Position numbers and translations under genes: made by a program. A stretch of DNA of 64,000 nt, taken from Isoetes taiwanensis. Taxonomy: Eukaryota; Streptophyta; Lycopodiopsida; Isoetales; Isoetaceae. The DNA lies in assembly GCA_021234155.1 (NCBI GenBank), contig JAJEKV010000057.1, forward strand, positions 310,001-374,000, written 5' to 3'. Positions 20,830 through 33,728 of the stretch are shown here, one piece after another (positions within the stretch are counted from its first letter, which is position 1; each line of letters begins with the position of its first letter). Below the pieces are notes generated by a model that saw only the letters and a list, made by a program, of their open reading frames with translations, did no database searches and was not told where the DNA came from.

Positions 20830-22620
20830 CAAGCAAATCTTGAATTGTGAGATCAGCAACTGCAGATCGGCCGAATATGTTCAGAAATTCATCCAGTTCT
20901 TCCATTGTAAAGGTAATGTAATCCATCAGCATAAGGACCCGAGCCTCCCTCTTTTGCTGTCACTTGTGATAGAGGGATTAGAAGAAAGGCTTGAGGCACT
21001 TAAATCTCCACACCTCAGGACGTTTCAGCAACTTTTTAATGGCCATAGAGTGGATCATTTCAACCTTAAGGAGTATGAAGTGATCTTCAAGCTCAACCCT
21101 AGACATATAGATATCATCTTCATTATTGCTCAGCCACCTGATAAGAGCTCCCAAATTCTTCAGCGTCCTCTGCTGCTCTGTGTAACACACCATCAAAATC
21201 AGTTAGAATCAAAATAAAGAAATTGTATATATCTTGAAATTTGCCAATCCGATCCTAGTCCTTATCATATTTAGCTCCTTTCAGAGCTTTGTGAGCTGTA
21301 GCTGTTTGCTGGATAATAGATAATAGATTGATTTTGATCCATATTATACTAGGTCTCTTCCCCTTCAATGCTACCATATTTCTATGCCTCCATATAATCC
21401 AGGTAAGGGTCCTACATATATTGATAAGCCTAGGTTCTTTATTTAGGAACCGAAAAATGTTGCTTGGAGCCCCTAAATTTAGCTGAGAGTTCCATGTCCA
21501 AACTTCTTTAACCACAGGGCATAGGAACACATGATTAGAGTCTTCAATCAACCCACACCCCAGAGGGCACAGGCTGGAGATACCCGAATCATATTTAGCT
21601 TTCCTGGCATTAGTTTAAAGACTTTGATGGAGAACTAACCATCGATTTTTGGAGCACCATAGTTTCTCCATCCTCTTGCACAGTTTTTGGCCAAAATATC
21701 TTCTTCACAGTTCCACAGTTCACAGGCTCTAGATGGTCTCTGATCAATAAGAGCAGAGTAAATATCTTTTACCACATAGTAATCCTTCTTATTTTGGGTC
21801 CAGACATTTGAATTAGATGCTAGCTCCTGTTCAGAGGATATTTTTTCCATTATCTTATTGTAAATGTCCCTGTCCAAACCAGAGCTCTTCAGTCTGGGTT
21901 CTACTTCCTACCAAGTTAGCCATCTGTTTTCTTTCTCATTCCTTAGATCCCCAAAAGTTCTAAAACCAGCCTGCAGCCATTGCATGTACTTTTGAGGATG
22001 TTGGAGAGCCAGGCAGCAACAGTTTTTTGGGGCCAGATCAGGGTGCCAGAAGAAATTAATATCCTTACATCTAGCATCCAGCATTGAAGGCCTGAAACAA
22101 AAGGCAGCTTGATTCCAGGCATCAATGATTCTCCTTACTATATTGGAAGTATTTGAACAAGGAGTTACCTGAAAGAAGGCCGAGTCAAGGAGAAGATGCT
22201 TTGGTGTTTTGCTACCAACTGGTTGTGATTCCTCTACCCAGTATCTGATCAGTTTGAGAGCTGGAGAAGGTTTAGAGGTGTACAGAGCTCTCCATATTAT
22301 CTTAGATGCTAATGCTTGAGCCTGGACAAATAGATCTTTGCACCCGAGCCCTCCCTGTTTCCTAGACTTGATGGGGGACATAAATAATTTGGTTTTTTAT
22401 TGTCTAGATTTGGCAAGAAGTGTGGAGCTCTTGGGCTTTTATATCCATTTTTGAGAAGGAAAAAGGATGTATACATGGTTTCCTTTGCCGACAAAGCTGC
22501 AACAATAGGTTTGATGAAATGGTAAAGAGTCAGAACTTTGTTGGGATGAATGCTTGTTCTTGGTTTGGGTTTCCTTGTTTTTTTACTGGGTATAAATTAC
22601 CGATCGTGGACACAGCCTAA
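20830..22620 (-). pseudogene. LINE ORF2 3' part with zinc-binding RT-associated region
   Basis: The minus-strand reading gives the post-RT part of a plant L1-type ORF2. SPIKSRKQGGLGCKDLFVQA and IIWRALY lie near 22375-22280, matching the family's W..PK..GGLG..D motif. Then come a W-x-Q-N-K-K-D-Y-Y-V-V-K-D-I-Y segment near 21800 and the zinc-binding tail SNHVFLCPVVKEVW near 21535, followed by WIIWRHRN. Upstream pieces extend to about 22600; the catalytic YADD region is absent. The frame is interrupted by stops (21903, 21634) and a shift. The last piece, to about 20830, may be the ORF C-terminus. The fragment is 5'-truncated, as is usual for LINE insertions, and lies just upstream of the ABCB gene in the same orientation. 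Confidence 0.75.
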
Positions 22621-22839
22621 GACGCCAGGCTTCACGATGTCCAATTCTTATGCTTATCGAAGAAAGATAAATGATAGAGCAAGGCCATCTGCAGCAAGAA
22701 TTTGAGGTGTAGAAAAGCATGGTAGATTCAAGGGATCTGTACATGCATCAATGCAAGTGCGAATTAGAATTAGAGGTCAAGCTGCCAGTTTAGAGATATA
22801 ATCAGATGGTAAGTAGTAGGATGGGACATTTTGTGATAA
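22621..22839. other. Short non-coding gap
   Basis: Nothing recognised between the LINE fragment and the CACTA-like end. Confidence 0.4.
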
Positions 22840-23430
22840 CACTACAAAAATGTTGCCCCATATCGACGTCTATAACAACGTCCAGACGTCGTTTGAGCGT
22901 CGATAAATGTCGATAAACGGCCAATAACGACGTCAACACGTCGTCCAGTTGTCGTCGTTATGCACGTCGCAACTGTGGCGTCGTTAAGCGACGACATGTC
23001 GTCGTTGAACGACAATTAGAACACGTGGCGCTGCCACGCAGCTGTGTGTCCAGCGCGGCGTCGCCAGCGCGGTCGCTGATGTGGCAGACGAGCTGGCATC
23101 GTCGTTCGTCGACGCCGATGACACGTCGGCTGCCACTGTGCGTGTTCCAGCGTGGCGTCGCTAGCGCGGCCACTGATGTGGTAGACATGCTGGCGACATC
23201 GTTGAACGACGTGCACATGTGGCGCCGTCGTGGCTGCCACGGTGCATGTGCCAGTGTGCCGTTGCCAGACATGCTGGCAACGTCGCTAAACGATGTCAAC
23301 GACGTGGCCGTCACGTGGCTGTGCCAGCTCGTCAATTGCCAGCACGTATGCTGGTGTGACTGACACGCGGGTTGTGTCATTGAACGACGTCTAAAACACA
23401 TGGCAGCCACGTGGCATCATCGTTAAACAA
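22840..23430. mobile_element. CACTA (EnSpm)-type terminus with subterminal and ~100-bp repeats
   Basis: CACTACAAAAA at 22840-22850 is the classical plant CACTA terminal motif. It is followed by many short ACGACG/CGTCGT and GACGTC motifs in both orientations to about 23010, as expected of CACTA subterminal repeats. From about 23025 to 23420 the sequence is GC-rich and built of roughly four degenerate ~100-bp units (starts near 23031, 23129, 23231, 23318), each with CTGCCAC and GAACGACGT-like parts. No opposite TTTTGTAGTG end was found nearby and no transposase is seen, so this is a solo end or a rearranged non-autonomous copy. Confidence 0.55.
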
Positions 23431-23879
23431 TGTCATCCGAATTATGAAAAAAAAATTAGAAAAATAAAAGAAAAATATTGATTAAATATTAGTATTCAGT
23501 ATAATAATTAATAAGCATGATTATTTAATATTTAATATGTAATATTAAATAAATATAAATCCTATATAATAATGTTATGGTGTGTGTCCATTGTGCACCT
23601 CGCCCTAGATTGGACGGCCCAGATCTAGGGCTATATTGATCGGACAGTTCAGTCTAGGGTTGGATCATCCAGGGCTCTCGAGCGGCATAGCTTCTTCGCC
23701 ATAGCTTCATTTCTGTAAAGTTCAAATCTTCTTATGTTTAGGTGTTTTTGCCCTTTCCTTAACCGATCATTTGTTTTATGCAGAGCTATGGCAATGGCGA
23801 TGGCGCGTGGTTGGGGAGCTCTGTTTAGGGCTATGGCAAAGCAGGGGCCGATTTGACACACATGGCTAAACACTATGTT
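23431..23879. other. AT-rich then promoter/leader-like stretch
   Basis: Very AT-rich to about 23570. Then there are repeated CTAGGGCT/CTAGGGTT motifs (23610-23675) of the kind seen near plant transcription starts. No TATA box could be assigned with confidence. Confidence 0.25.
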
Positions 23880-25420
23880 GTCGGTGTTGCAACTACGGTG
23901 GAATTTGAGCCCCAGTCAGAACATTCCTGACATACAATCCTGGCAATCTTAGATCCACACATGACGATTTTTGAGGTTAGAACATTAGATTCATTCAAAG
24001 GCAGGGATTTGGAAGAGAAATTATGCAACATTATATTGTTTTTCCAACTGGCTGAAAGAAAGCCTGCACTCTTTATGAACAGATGTAGAAAGAGAGAATG
24101 GATGGTATTGAATCAAAATGCAGGAGCCATCCTGTATATTACAGAAATGAGCATCAAGGTAAGGGGTGCAGAGTTTCGCTAGAGATAGTAATTTCCCATC
24201 AATGGCAAAGAATTATTGTAGGTCCAGCATAGAGATTAATCAAACATTGGTCGGGTTGAGAAGCATCCAAATAAAGAATTTAGATACACATGCGGGACAT
24301 ACAGGAGTAGATGCATGTCCTTGGTATCGAGAGGTAAGAAGCAATCATTTGTACAGTCTATATGTTTTTGCATCTGTAGAGTCTGTTTTCTCTGTTAGTC
24401 TGCACTTGAATTGTATTTTTTAACTTTCAAAGTTTTAGCAGAGCAAACCTTTTAGATTTCATAGTTTGTCTATGTCTTAAGACGTAATCATTTTTTGCTA
24501 TAACCAGAGGCACCATGAAGACATGCCTATACATGAAGCTTCAAATGATTTACACCATATTTTCCTATCTAAGGCCATGTTGTTGCACCTCCCTGTTACA
24601 CTTAATTTTTATTTGCTTTGAAATGTGATCAATTTGGCTTGCCTTTATTGAATATCTTGCCTCTTTACATAAAATAAAAGTGGATGACAGCTTTGGTCTA
24701 CATGAGCATGTAGCAGTGTGTATTCCTTGCCTCTTCTGCATTTGCTTAAGAGTAAGGTATAAAAGATGTTTGAGGAATGGCATTTCATTCTGATAAGTAT
24801 TACCATTCTTGAGCAAAACCCTTCATTCATTTCCCATCCATTAATATCCATCTACGTGTTTTTAAAGTCTGCTACTTATAGAAAGGACATAATGTTGCTT
24901 AATTTTTGTGATTGAACGGGGCTTATGTTATTGCAGGCAGCCATTTTATTCATGTTAAGAATGAAAATGTCTATTTATTTGTTTTGGTTGCCACCTTGGA
25001 GAAGATCCTCAATTCACACAACATGAAGGTTCCCATCATAACAGTATTGAACAGTATGGAGATTCTCAAGCAGGTGACTTCTCAAGTAGGATCTGAAAAT
25101 AATCTGCGACTTATAACCAAAATTTCTGCAACCCATAGACAGTTTTTCATTTCAATATTTTGTCGTGTAGTTAAAGACTTGTTTTGTTTTGTGACTTGAA
25201 ATGCTCATGTAGATTGCCTCTATATGTCCAGTAAAGCTTAAAATATCTTTTGCATTTCCAGGCATTTTGTGGCAATTTCCAGGCGTTTGAAATTTTATAA
25301 ACGCTATCTAAAGAAAATGGAGGATATAATTGAGGAGGATGGATACAAAATTCTTCGCTTTTATTTAGCAAGGAATGTTGCACTGGCAAGGATAATAGTA
25401 TCTGTTTAAACGTCATAAGA
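23880..25420 (+). other. Possible spliced gene, unrecognised
   Basis: Several open stretches have plausible splice sites. 23961-24158 (starts MTIFEVRTLDSFKGRDLEEK) ends at AAG|GTAAGG. About 24183-24333 ends at GAG|GTAAGA. 24937-25073 lies between TTGCAG and CAG|GTGACT and reads FIHVKNENVYLFVLVATLEK. From 25263 a basic helical piece reads ISRRLKFYKRYLKKMEDIIE and ends at TAA 25407-25409. Exon phases do not all agree, and the first two donors are not followed by a usable intron, so no full gene model is offered. Composition is more protein-like than the flanks. The family is unknown. Confidence 0.3.
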
Positions 25421-25679
25421 TGTACTCAACTTATGTCTTGGACTCTAGGACACGCATTGATAAGACAATCACTATTGCCTCCAATACCCCATGGTAGTAA
25501 CAAGAAGACATGCTTTGGTTTTCAACTTATCACCAAACATTCATAGGGTTTCTTTATTGGAAAAGGAAAGTTCAAGAAATAAGCAAAGACCTGGTATTCA
25601 TTACATATAATAAGAACATGTTTTAAAATTTTGACATTATTTATGCAATGGCAAAGCCACAAGAAGACAACAGAGTAGT

Positions 25680-25760
25680 CGACCTTTTTTCTTTTTTTTT
25701 TAAAGTAAGAGACGGTTTTGTCATTAATTATAAGATCTCAAGTACATAGCAAAGTGTATG
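25680..25760 (-). mobile_element. Poly-T edge of a minus-strand retroinsertion
   Basis: A T-rich run (about 25685-25700) is followed by AGACGGTTTTGTCATTAATT, the same layout as the edges near 9972 and 38231. The far end and the target duplication were not found. Confidence 0.3.
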
Positions 25761-25917
25761 CTTTTGCTAGAAGGGCATACCAAAATATGCATGTAAAACC
25801 AACAAGGAGTTTCATAATACAGGAACTATGATCTCCAAAGATATAAAGTATGACAGTCAACAGCAACGAGATTCATTAAGATTCTCTAAGATCATCGTTC
25901 ATATTACGAAAGAGTGT

Positions 25918-26190
25918 GTCAAGTTAGCCCTGAATTCACCTTAGATTCCTCTAGATCCCCTTGTCTTTCCCTCAGATTCCCTAAGCTTCCACAAAGATTC
26001 TCTAGTATTTTACGAGGATTCACATGGATTCCCTTAAGATTCACTTAGATCCCCTTAGATTACCTAAGAATTGATGAAGACTCCCCGACATTAATATTCC
26101 ATAAGGATTCCCCAAGGTTCTTAACAGATTCCTCTAGATTCTACAACATTCTATCAAAATTCCTTGACATTCAATAAAATTCTACAAATT
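25918..26190. repeat. Degenerate ~11-bp GATTCCCTTA-type repeat
   Basis: About twenty imperfect copies of a GATTC(C/T)CT(T/A)A motif follow one another at 9-12-bp spacing. No reading frame is kept. Confidence 0.55.
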
Positions 26191-26203
26191 CCCTCTGCAT
26201 AAT

Positions 26204-26589
26204 AGTACTTGAAAATATAGTTATTCTTGGCATCAAACTATGTTAATTTTATCATCGCAAATAGAAAGGTTAACTGAATGAGCTCACGTTTAATGTACTT
26301 GATTTAGGTTGGAACTGGAGATGATCAACTGTATGGTCTACTATTGTGTAGATTCGATAAGGTTTCTTTTCAATGCGTGCATTACATCGGCTATGTTAAG
26401 ACTTATAGACAGAGAGCCTTCTAGATTGTCAAAAGACTCAAATCTAACTCTGCACATGGTGAAGGCTTACCTTCATTGCTCTAAGTTGGGCTCAAAACAG
26501 AATGAGACTCAACCATATTAGTACTTGAGAATATAGTTATTCTCGGCATCAAACTATATTAATTGTTGTCATGGCAAATAGAAAGGTTA
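26204..26589. repeat. Direct repeat of 70 bp, spaced 316 bp
   Basis: AGTACTTGA(A/G)AATATAGTTA followed by a shared block ending GCAAATAGAAAGGTTAA is found at 26204-26273 and 26520-26589 (about 88% identity). The spacer has an unrecognised 70-codon frame (26309-26521). Confidence 0.7.
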
Positions 26590-26701
26590 ATAGAATTTAT
26601 AGTTGTCACAAGTCTAATTCAGTGTGACATGGTTCGTCTAGAAACATCATATTTGCTTTCCATATCAACATGAACTCAGCTTTCAAACCAATAGAAGGAA
26701 T

Positions 26702-26860
26702 CTTTCCACAAGTTGTTGAAGTGATAATGCCATCTAGCTCTTAAATCAATAGGAGAAAACTTTCCACAAGTTGTTGAAGTGATAATGCCATCTAGCTCTT
26801 AAATCAATAGGAGAAAACTTTTCGCGACCTCTTGAAGTGACAATGCCATCTAGTTGTTCT
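26702..26860. repeat. 58-bp tandem repeat, 2.7 copies
   Basis: Units start at 26702, 26760 and 26818. The first two are identical over 58 bp; the third is diverged and partial. The unit is not a multiple of three and keeps no frame. Confidence 0.9.
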
Positions 26861-27407
26861 TGTTCGCCTTGTTTTCCATTGATGTACTTTGAGGGATTGT
26901 GCAAAATTTGCCAAATCCCTTTTTCATTAAGGAGAATGCCTTCCAATATGCCCAAAAATGTTGAAACTAAGAGCAGTAATCCGAGCCTTGGAAAGTGCAC
27001 AATGTGTTGATAGAGTCTACATTTTCTAGATGTATTGGACGTAGGTGGAATAGTTCATAAGCTATGCCATTGTGCTTTATTGTGGTGCAAGCATAATGTG
27101 TTATGAATAATGGCCGAATGATGCCAAGTTGTAAAAAGATCTTACAATATAGATAATTTGTGTAAATATTATTTGCTCAATAAAACAAACAATAATTCAC
27201 AAACTAGTAATAGTGCCCATCGTTGCTGGGCTAACATTGAGAACATGTTAATGAACTTACTCACTGCAATCCACATATCCTGCAATTTTCATAGGAACCA
27301 TCTCTTGTGTCTATGTATTAATAAGTTCATGTTTGCATTTTTGTTTAGGAAAGGACATTGTGCAAAGTTTGGTGGTGTATTGTAATTAACATTTTTGGAG
27401 GATACAA

Positions 27408-27529
27408 TTTAGTGCATGTACTCTATGATTGGAATGTAGTGAAGGAACGTCATTATTGTAGGGCCAAATTTAGTGCATGTACTCTATGATTGGAATGTAG
27501 TGAAGGAACGTCATTATTGTAGGGGCATT
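27408..27529. repeat. 61-bp tandem duplication
   Basis: A 61-bp block beginning TTTAGTGCATGTACTC is present at 27408-27468 and again from 27469, the second copy diverging after ATTATTGTAGGG. Confidence 0.9.
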
Positions 27530-30500
27530 GTAGGGCCAAATGCATAAGGTTTGTTTCTTTGCTAATAGAGCTCCTAAAGTATATCTATCTTGAAGTGGAG
27601 CAATATGCACCGAATTTCGTAAGTTGCATAGCCAACAAAGTCCAAGAGATAAAAATTTTATTTTCCCAAATTGCCTTGTATTCGTTAACAATTGAGATAG
27701 AATGAATAATATAAACGTGTTTGTGTATGTAGAGGTTTATAAGCATGTTTTTAACATTTTCATGTAGAATAGAATAGAGGTAAAAGGCTTTCACGTTTTG
27801 CTTCTTAAAGAATAGCACTTTTTTTTGCTTCTTAAAGAATGGCGGCACATTGTTCACACACACATCCTGTGTATCAGAGTTATTCATGTTTTGTAGAGTT
27901 TAGGTATGTTTTGTATAGTTTAGGTGACGTTGCCAGTTGCCAGTGAAGTATGATATTGTAAGTTTATTTATTCTACCTCATGAATTATCCTGTTGTGCCG
28001 TGAGAATGGACAATGTACCCAGGACAATGTACCCAACATTTGAATAGCAGTTCTGCATCTTCTATGTTCCCATATATGTTCATAGAAACTGGCTAAACTG
28101 TCTTGGCACACTTAGCAACTTACCGTTTGAAAGGAAGGCAATGTCAGTAGAAATATCAAGGTCAGATTTAGTAGTTTTGGTTCAATTTTTACAAATATTG
28201 AGAACCTTTAAAGGTTTGGCCAACTTATTGCTTATTTTTCTTGGAGACTTTAGCCAAAGTATACTTGGGAATTAGCAGAATTCCATGTAACTATAGCCAA
28301 ATCAAATTCATGCTTTAAAAAGAAGGTTCTGAATTTATACCCTGACTGTACCGCTCTCTGCTTCTTTGGAGCACCACAAGCACTTCTGACTCCTGCAGAA
28401 GAACAGCCGACATGCCTTTTTATGTTGTTCGCTAAATGTATGCAGTTTTTAGAACATAAAAACAGACTAGGAATGTTTATGACAGAGTGGCATATCAAAC
28501 ACATTTAATTTGCTAATTTTGCCTAAGATGCTACATGAGAAGACTTTCAGAAAAGAATAAATGCTAAGTGCAGCACCACTCAGACTTGCAATGAACTTAG
28601 AACGCATCAGTTTACCATGCAGCTGCTCTCACCTTTTTGTCTAGCAGCAGATTTGCCTACAAAAAATCACATTCACCACATATCAAAACTTACTTCATAC
28701 TGTGGCTAAAACTAGCAAAAACTAGCAGAAACCAGATGCGCCACCTGCAACAGGCATTCTCAGGCTCAACCCAGTTAAAATGCATAAGGCATCCGTACCT
28801 TGCAATGGTTATTTGCCAAAGAGCAGCTCATTCTCCAACTCTACTAACATTTGCCCCTTGTTCCTTCTAAGTCCGAATTCCAATACTTTGAGTAAGCTAT
28901 GATTTCTTCAGTTAGTGTACTGCAGAAAGAGAAGGCAAGGTTTGGGTCATTCTATGTTCACTTAGGGAAGAGAACAAATAAATCATGGCAATCAAATGAC
29001 ATCAAAGTCCTCTTTACAATAAGACATACCAAAGCTGCATGGCTTATATATTATGCGCTGCACATCTTGCACCTCTATAGAGCACAACAAAGCAGCGTAT
29101 AATTAGTTGCATTTCTCCGGCACATCCTTTATTTTATTGAACTCGTGTGGTGTCCATAACAAACAAATAAAATAGGCAAACTAGAGAAGAATGGTAAAAG
29201 CAATCAACCATAAAGCAGCTTTTCATGTTCACATTGCAAAAACAGTGGAAAGCAATCAACAAATTAAGGTACATGCCAACCTACCTGCAGAAAGCAACAG
29301 AACTTTGATAATGGAATGCATCCTAGCAAAACGCATGCATATCATAGAGCAAGACATACACAAATTGACGGGTGATACCTTGTGGGAGACATAGCAAGTC
29401 TCCAATTGGGAGACGTAGCAAGTCTTCAAATCAGTGTCAGCCAATAAAAATTAAATATAGAAGTATGCAAGTAGCTGGAAGGCATATTAATGGCATGCTC
29501 AGTTTCTGTAACACCACATCCACCACTACATCATTTCATGACAGCAAAACAAAGAGAACATAAAAAGCTCATACAAAGTTTTACTCGGCATCCAAGTTGT
29601 GACAATTGTTATTCTACCCATCAAACTCCTCTGTAGACGCTCCTATACTATCTCGTTGCCATTGAAAATTGCTGTTTGGAAATTGTCTAAGTAAATTGCA
29701 ATGCTTTCAACGGATATAATAAGGCAAAATGAGCATCGCCTGAAGAAAACCTGCAAACAGCAAACTAAGAGTTAAGCTTATAATCCATATTTGAAATCCA
29801 TATTCAGCAGCCTGAGCGAAATCTGGAGTACATTACCTGGAATATCTGCTTCTTAGGGCAAGAGATAGGTGATTAAAACAGAACCTAAACATCAACAAAT
29901 GCCAACCGAAAGTGATATTCGATATTTTTAAAAGCCTAGACAGGTTAAATAGAGTCGATAAGCAGCATGCGGCTGAAATATGGCAAATGTCTCATATGAC
30001 CCATCCATGTTTGAAGGCTTAGACAACAACCTCCAGTGCCTGCAGTTGAAAGAACCATTTAAATAGTCAAAATCAGAGCAACAAAGGTGATATGAACCTT
30101 AAAGGTTTGGTTGAAAATCGCACTTCTAGCTCCAAAGACGACCTACCTGCAAATCGTAAATCTTCAAATTTTTGAGAAATAGTTTTATAAGCCTAGCCAG
30201 GTTAAATAGAGTTGATAAACGGCATCCAGCTGAAATATGGAAGACGTTTCATATGACCCATCCTGCAAAAAAAGAAGCAGCACATTACATGTGTACAGGG
30301 CATAATATTCAAGAAAGTGGAAACGCATGTGATGGTTCCTCAAAAAATCTCGGAAACCATAATGTTATCCTGGACAATGCATTATAAAAACCTTACCTCA
30401 GTAGATCGCAGAGAGAGCGTTTCTCCGGCACAATAGCCTGTAAGAGTTAAGCAGGAATTCTCTCCTTCCATTTGATGCAGACGCCTTCCTTTTCAACTTC

Positions 30501-31027
30501 TATTGGTAACCAAGTACACCAGCAGAAAGACAAATACAGAATTTTATAAGCAGAGGTAAAGCGCTTTGGCATGCACAACATTCATTCCGAACAGCAGATC
30601 TCGTCTACCATTGAAGCTCAGAATCGACTTATGCTCAGAGATGCTGGATATCTTCATTTAAAAGAGCAAAACATGAAAAGAAAAAGGAAAAGCCTGGCTC
30701 TGTATTTTTTGGTAAATATAGCGGACAGGAGATCAATCAAAAGCAAAGGAATGGAGAAGGCAAAATGATACGCATTTTTGCCAAACCAGAAGGGGAAAAG
30801 CCTTGTCACCGGATTGCCGTGCGTCTGTGTTCCACCTGGTGCCCATCGCCTTCTTCCGTGCTTGCTTTACATTAGTTTGATATTCCGCCAAACCAAGAAA
30901 AAGAAATCGTGAAAAAAAATGTGAGGTTCTCTCTTTTCCTCAATGTGTGACACGTATTCACATGGCAATAATAGGATTGTTAGAACTTTATTATGAGTGA
31001 GCATTGCCACCTCACACAAGACATAAA
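27530..31027. other. Gene-poor stretch
   Basis: No gene is supported. Short open stretches, for example minus 28504-28250 with several Cys residues, lack domain or splice support. A diverged ~70-bp direct repeat (AGGTTAAATAGAGT block ending TCATATGACCCATCC) lies at about 29935-30008 and 30190-30263. A small repeat of ACAATGTACCCA occurs at 28009-28034. Confidence 0.4.
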
Positions 31028-31886
31028 TCTACTTACTTAAATTGTGTTTGGGGGTGTCCTCCTTTTTCGGCCGCCGGTGGACATCGAATTCCGGCCAAAA
31101 AGCATCCCAAAAATTAAAAACCGGCATAAGGCAATTTTGGTTAAGGCTCCACATACGTTTTTGTCTCCAGCTAATTTAACGCCGTAATCATATTTTTTGC
31201 AGGCCGAGGATGCCGCCTCCTTCCTTCATTCTCCTTGCATTTAAAATGCAGCAGCGTTCCTTACATTCAAGATGCGGCAGCATTCACCTTTCCTCTCAGA
31301 GCTTGCTTTGGTGCCCCCATACCTTGACGTTTACAAATTTTGTACGCTCCTCCATTCCGTCTGAAGAAGGCATGGTACCGGATAGCATGCTGGAGCTTCA
31401 GATTCAAGCATTCAGGTAAATTATTCAGGTAGATTATCTGTTTCATTTAGGGTTGTTTCTTCAGAATTTATTTGCCATCCATTGGCGTTTGTGCTTTCTA
31501 TCTGCAGTAACCGAACCGGGGAGTCGCTCAAATAGTAACGAGTGCATAAGGCACTTCTTGCTTGAACCAAAGCAAGTTCGGCAAAAAAGCAGAGGCAAAC
31601 AAATGTGTTTTTTTGTTGAATCCCGCAAAGCAGAGGCAAGCAAATATATTTTTTTTGTTGAACTGGTAAAGCAGAGGTCATTTGGAAAGGAAGCATAGGG
31701 TTTAGGCGGCTCATTTTCGCAAAGAAAGGAAGCTTCATTGTCGAACTAGCTTGCTCGACGGCAATCTTCTCCGATTTTAAATCGGTCCAAAAAGCAATCC
31801 ATGCAAAGGTGAGTGTTTCTTGGGCTATTCGACGTGTTTCTTGGGCTATTTGACTATTTTTTTTTTTTTTCAATAGTCCCCGATAT

Positions 31887-32096
31887 GTGTTCTCTGTTTC
31901 TTCAAGTATAAGCTCTAAAAGCGGCAAACTTCCACAAGATTCAAGTGATTCGGCAAGAAAGCTTAAGATTTTAGGCCTAGGTAAGGTGTTTCAAGATTGG
32001 CTACCATATGCAGAGGACCGTGTCCAGAGCGGAGGTTATATTGGCCGGACAAATGCAAAGAAGATCCTCAGTCGATTCAAGTATTCTGAATATTAA
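31887..32096 (+). other. Small open frame inside Helitron 1
   Basis: A 69-codon frame whose second half (FQDWLPYAEDRVQSGGYIGR, then a Lys/Arg-rich end) looks protein-like. No family is recognised. It may be a captured exon; a downstream captured-exon-like frame lies at 33006-33290 (94 codons, acidic then hydrophobic). Confidence 0.25.
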
Positions 32097-33564
32097 TGTT
32101 CTATGTGCATCTTTGCATGTATGCTCTCTGGTCACTTTCCTTGAGTTGGGCACCGGATACTAATTTATACTGTTGAATCGCATATGCCATTCCTTCTCTG
32201 GCGGGGATGGATGCTTATCAATAGGTAAAGCCTCATCTTTAGACAGTTTTTTCCATGTGTTGAATCTTACAATAAAGGCAAGACTTTGGGAATGATGCAT
32301 GGCCAAATGCAGGCCTCAAGCTCTTCTGAAAGCAAGCATAATGACACAGCACGTTAAGGCTTTCTTTCTGCCTTCATTTAAGGTAAATACTGCCTTCATT
32401 TAAGGTAAATACTTACACTCTGTCATTATTATCTGCTTGCAATTTGACTAATTAAATAATGCAATTTGCTGATTGTATCATAGAGGAGGTTTTCTTAGAG
32501 TTTATGATGGGTGAAACAGCTTTGTGACCCTTGCTCCTCCTGGCTATGGCGACACCCAGCTTCTGCAACATGCAAAAGTTGTACTGTACAAAGCTAGACA
32601 TTTTGCCAAAATAGACTGTAAGGGTTATTCCATACATCGAGTATATGCATGACGTAGCACTTAACTAGAATTTGCAATGGCTACTCTAAAACATGTTATA
32701 GGAGTACATTATGGTCTAATTTGAAGAATGACCGGAGAAATCCGGGAAAAATCTCCCAGCATTCATGCCTTTTCAAGCAAATGGACTTTATATCCAAGCA
32801 TGAGGCATTGTGGATTTGAATCCATAAGTGCTGTGGATATGGAAGCGGGCATGCTATTTCATAAACTATCCTCTGGCATGTTGCTTCAAATTCGTATGAT
32901 CCTTTTCATATCCTCATTTGAGTCTAATGTTTTTATCAGTTCTTGAGAAATACCTCTATGATCATTTTTCCAGATTGATTAAGGCAAACATTGTACAGTC
33001 TGTAGTTGTTTATGTCCATGGTTTCTCCCAATATATGGGAAGTATTCAAGAATGAAGCAGAAAAAGCTTCATGGATTATAATTTTGGAGGACAAACAGGA
33101 GGAACTTGCAATAATGAACATGGAAATTGATGAAGCCATATTGAAGAGAATGAAGAAATTGTTCCCTTTTTTTAGGCTCAATGCTTCAAAAGTTATAATG
33201 GCTACAAATAGCAGAATTGCAGCAGTGTTTTTAATCTGCTTGCAGATAAAACTAATGACAGGTCTCAAAGAATTTTTATCCATTGTTTAAGCAAGATTAG
33301 TATGACTTTAGTACGTGAGTATGTTCTACATTTGTAATACAAAGGTTTTTGTACATTATTTGCATAGGTCTTGACTTTTTTCAGCTTTATTCAAACCAAT
33401 ACTTGCAATGGATGGTGAAATTTGGTGGAATTTTCATCCATTAAGTTCTTTTTTCTTTTGTTGCATCAAAGACAATGCATCCTGACACATGCCAAAAACA
33501 ACAACATTTGTACAAAAATATATAAAACAAGCTAAACAAACCACACGAAGCGCACAACGTTTCA

Positions 33565-33728
33565 GACACAAACAGTTTCAGACAAAAACACGTCAAGCTT
33601 GAGATGAAACAAAGTTGAGTTCAAAGACAACTTCACATAAACTTCCGACACAAACAGTTTCAGACACAAACACGTCAAGCTTGAGATTAAACAAAGTTGA
33701 GTTCAAAGACAACTTCACATAAACTATC
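33565..33728. repeat. 82-bp tandem duplication in Helitron 1
   Basis: GACACAAACAGTTTCAGACA begins copies at 33565 and 33647; each continues through AACTTCACATAAACT. Confidence 0.9.

Noticed and set aside
24937-25073. Adaptor-complex mu-subunit-like exon (NVYLFVLVA stretch)
   Set aside because: Similarity is limited to a few residues of a hydrophobic strand; neighbours do not continue the family.
9631-27529. CRISPR-like arrays among short tandem repeats (9631, 26702, 27408)
   Set aside because: Units are contiguous without unique spacers, too few, and in a eukaryotic setting.
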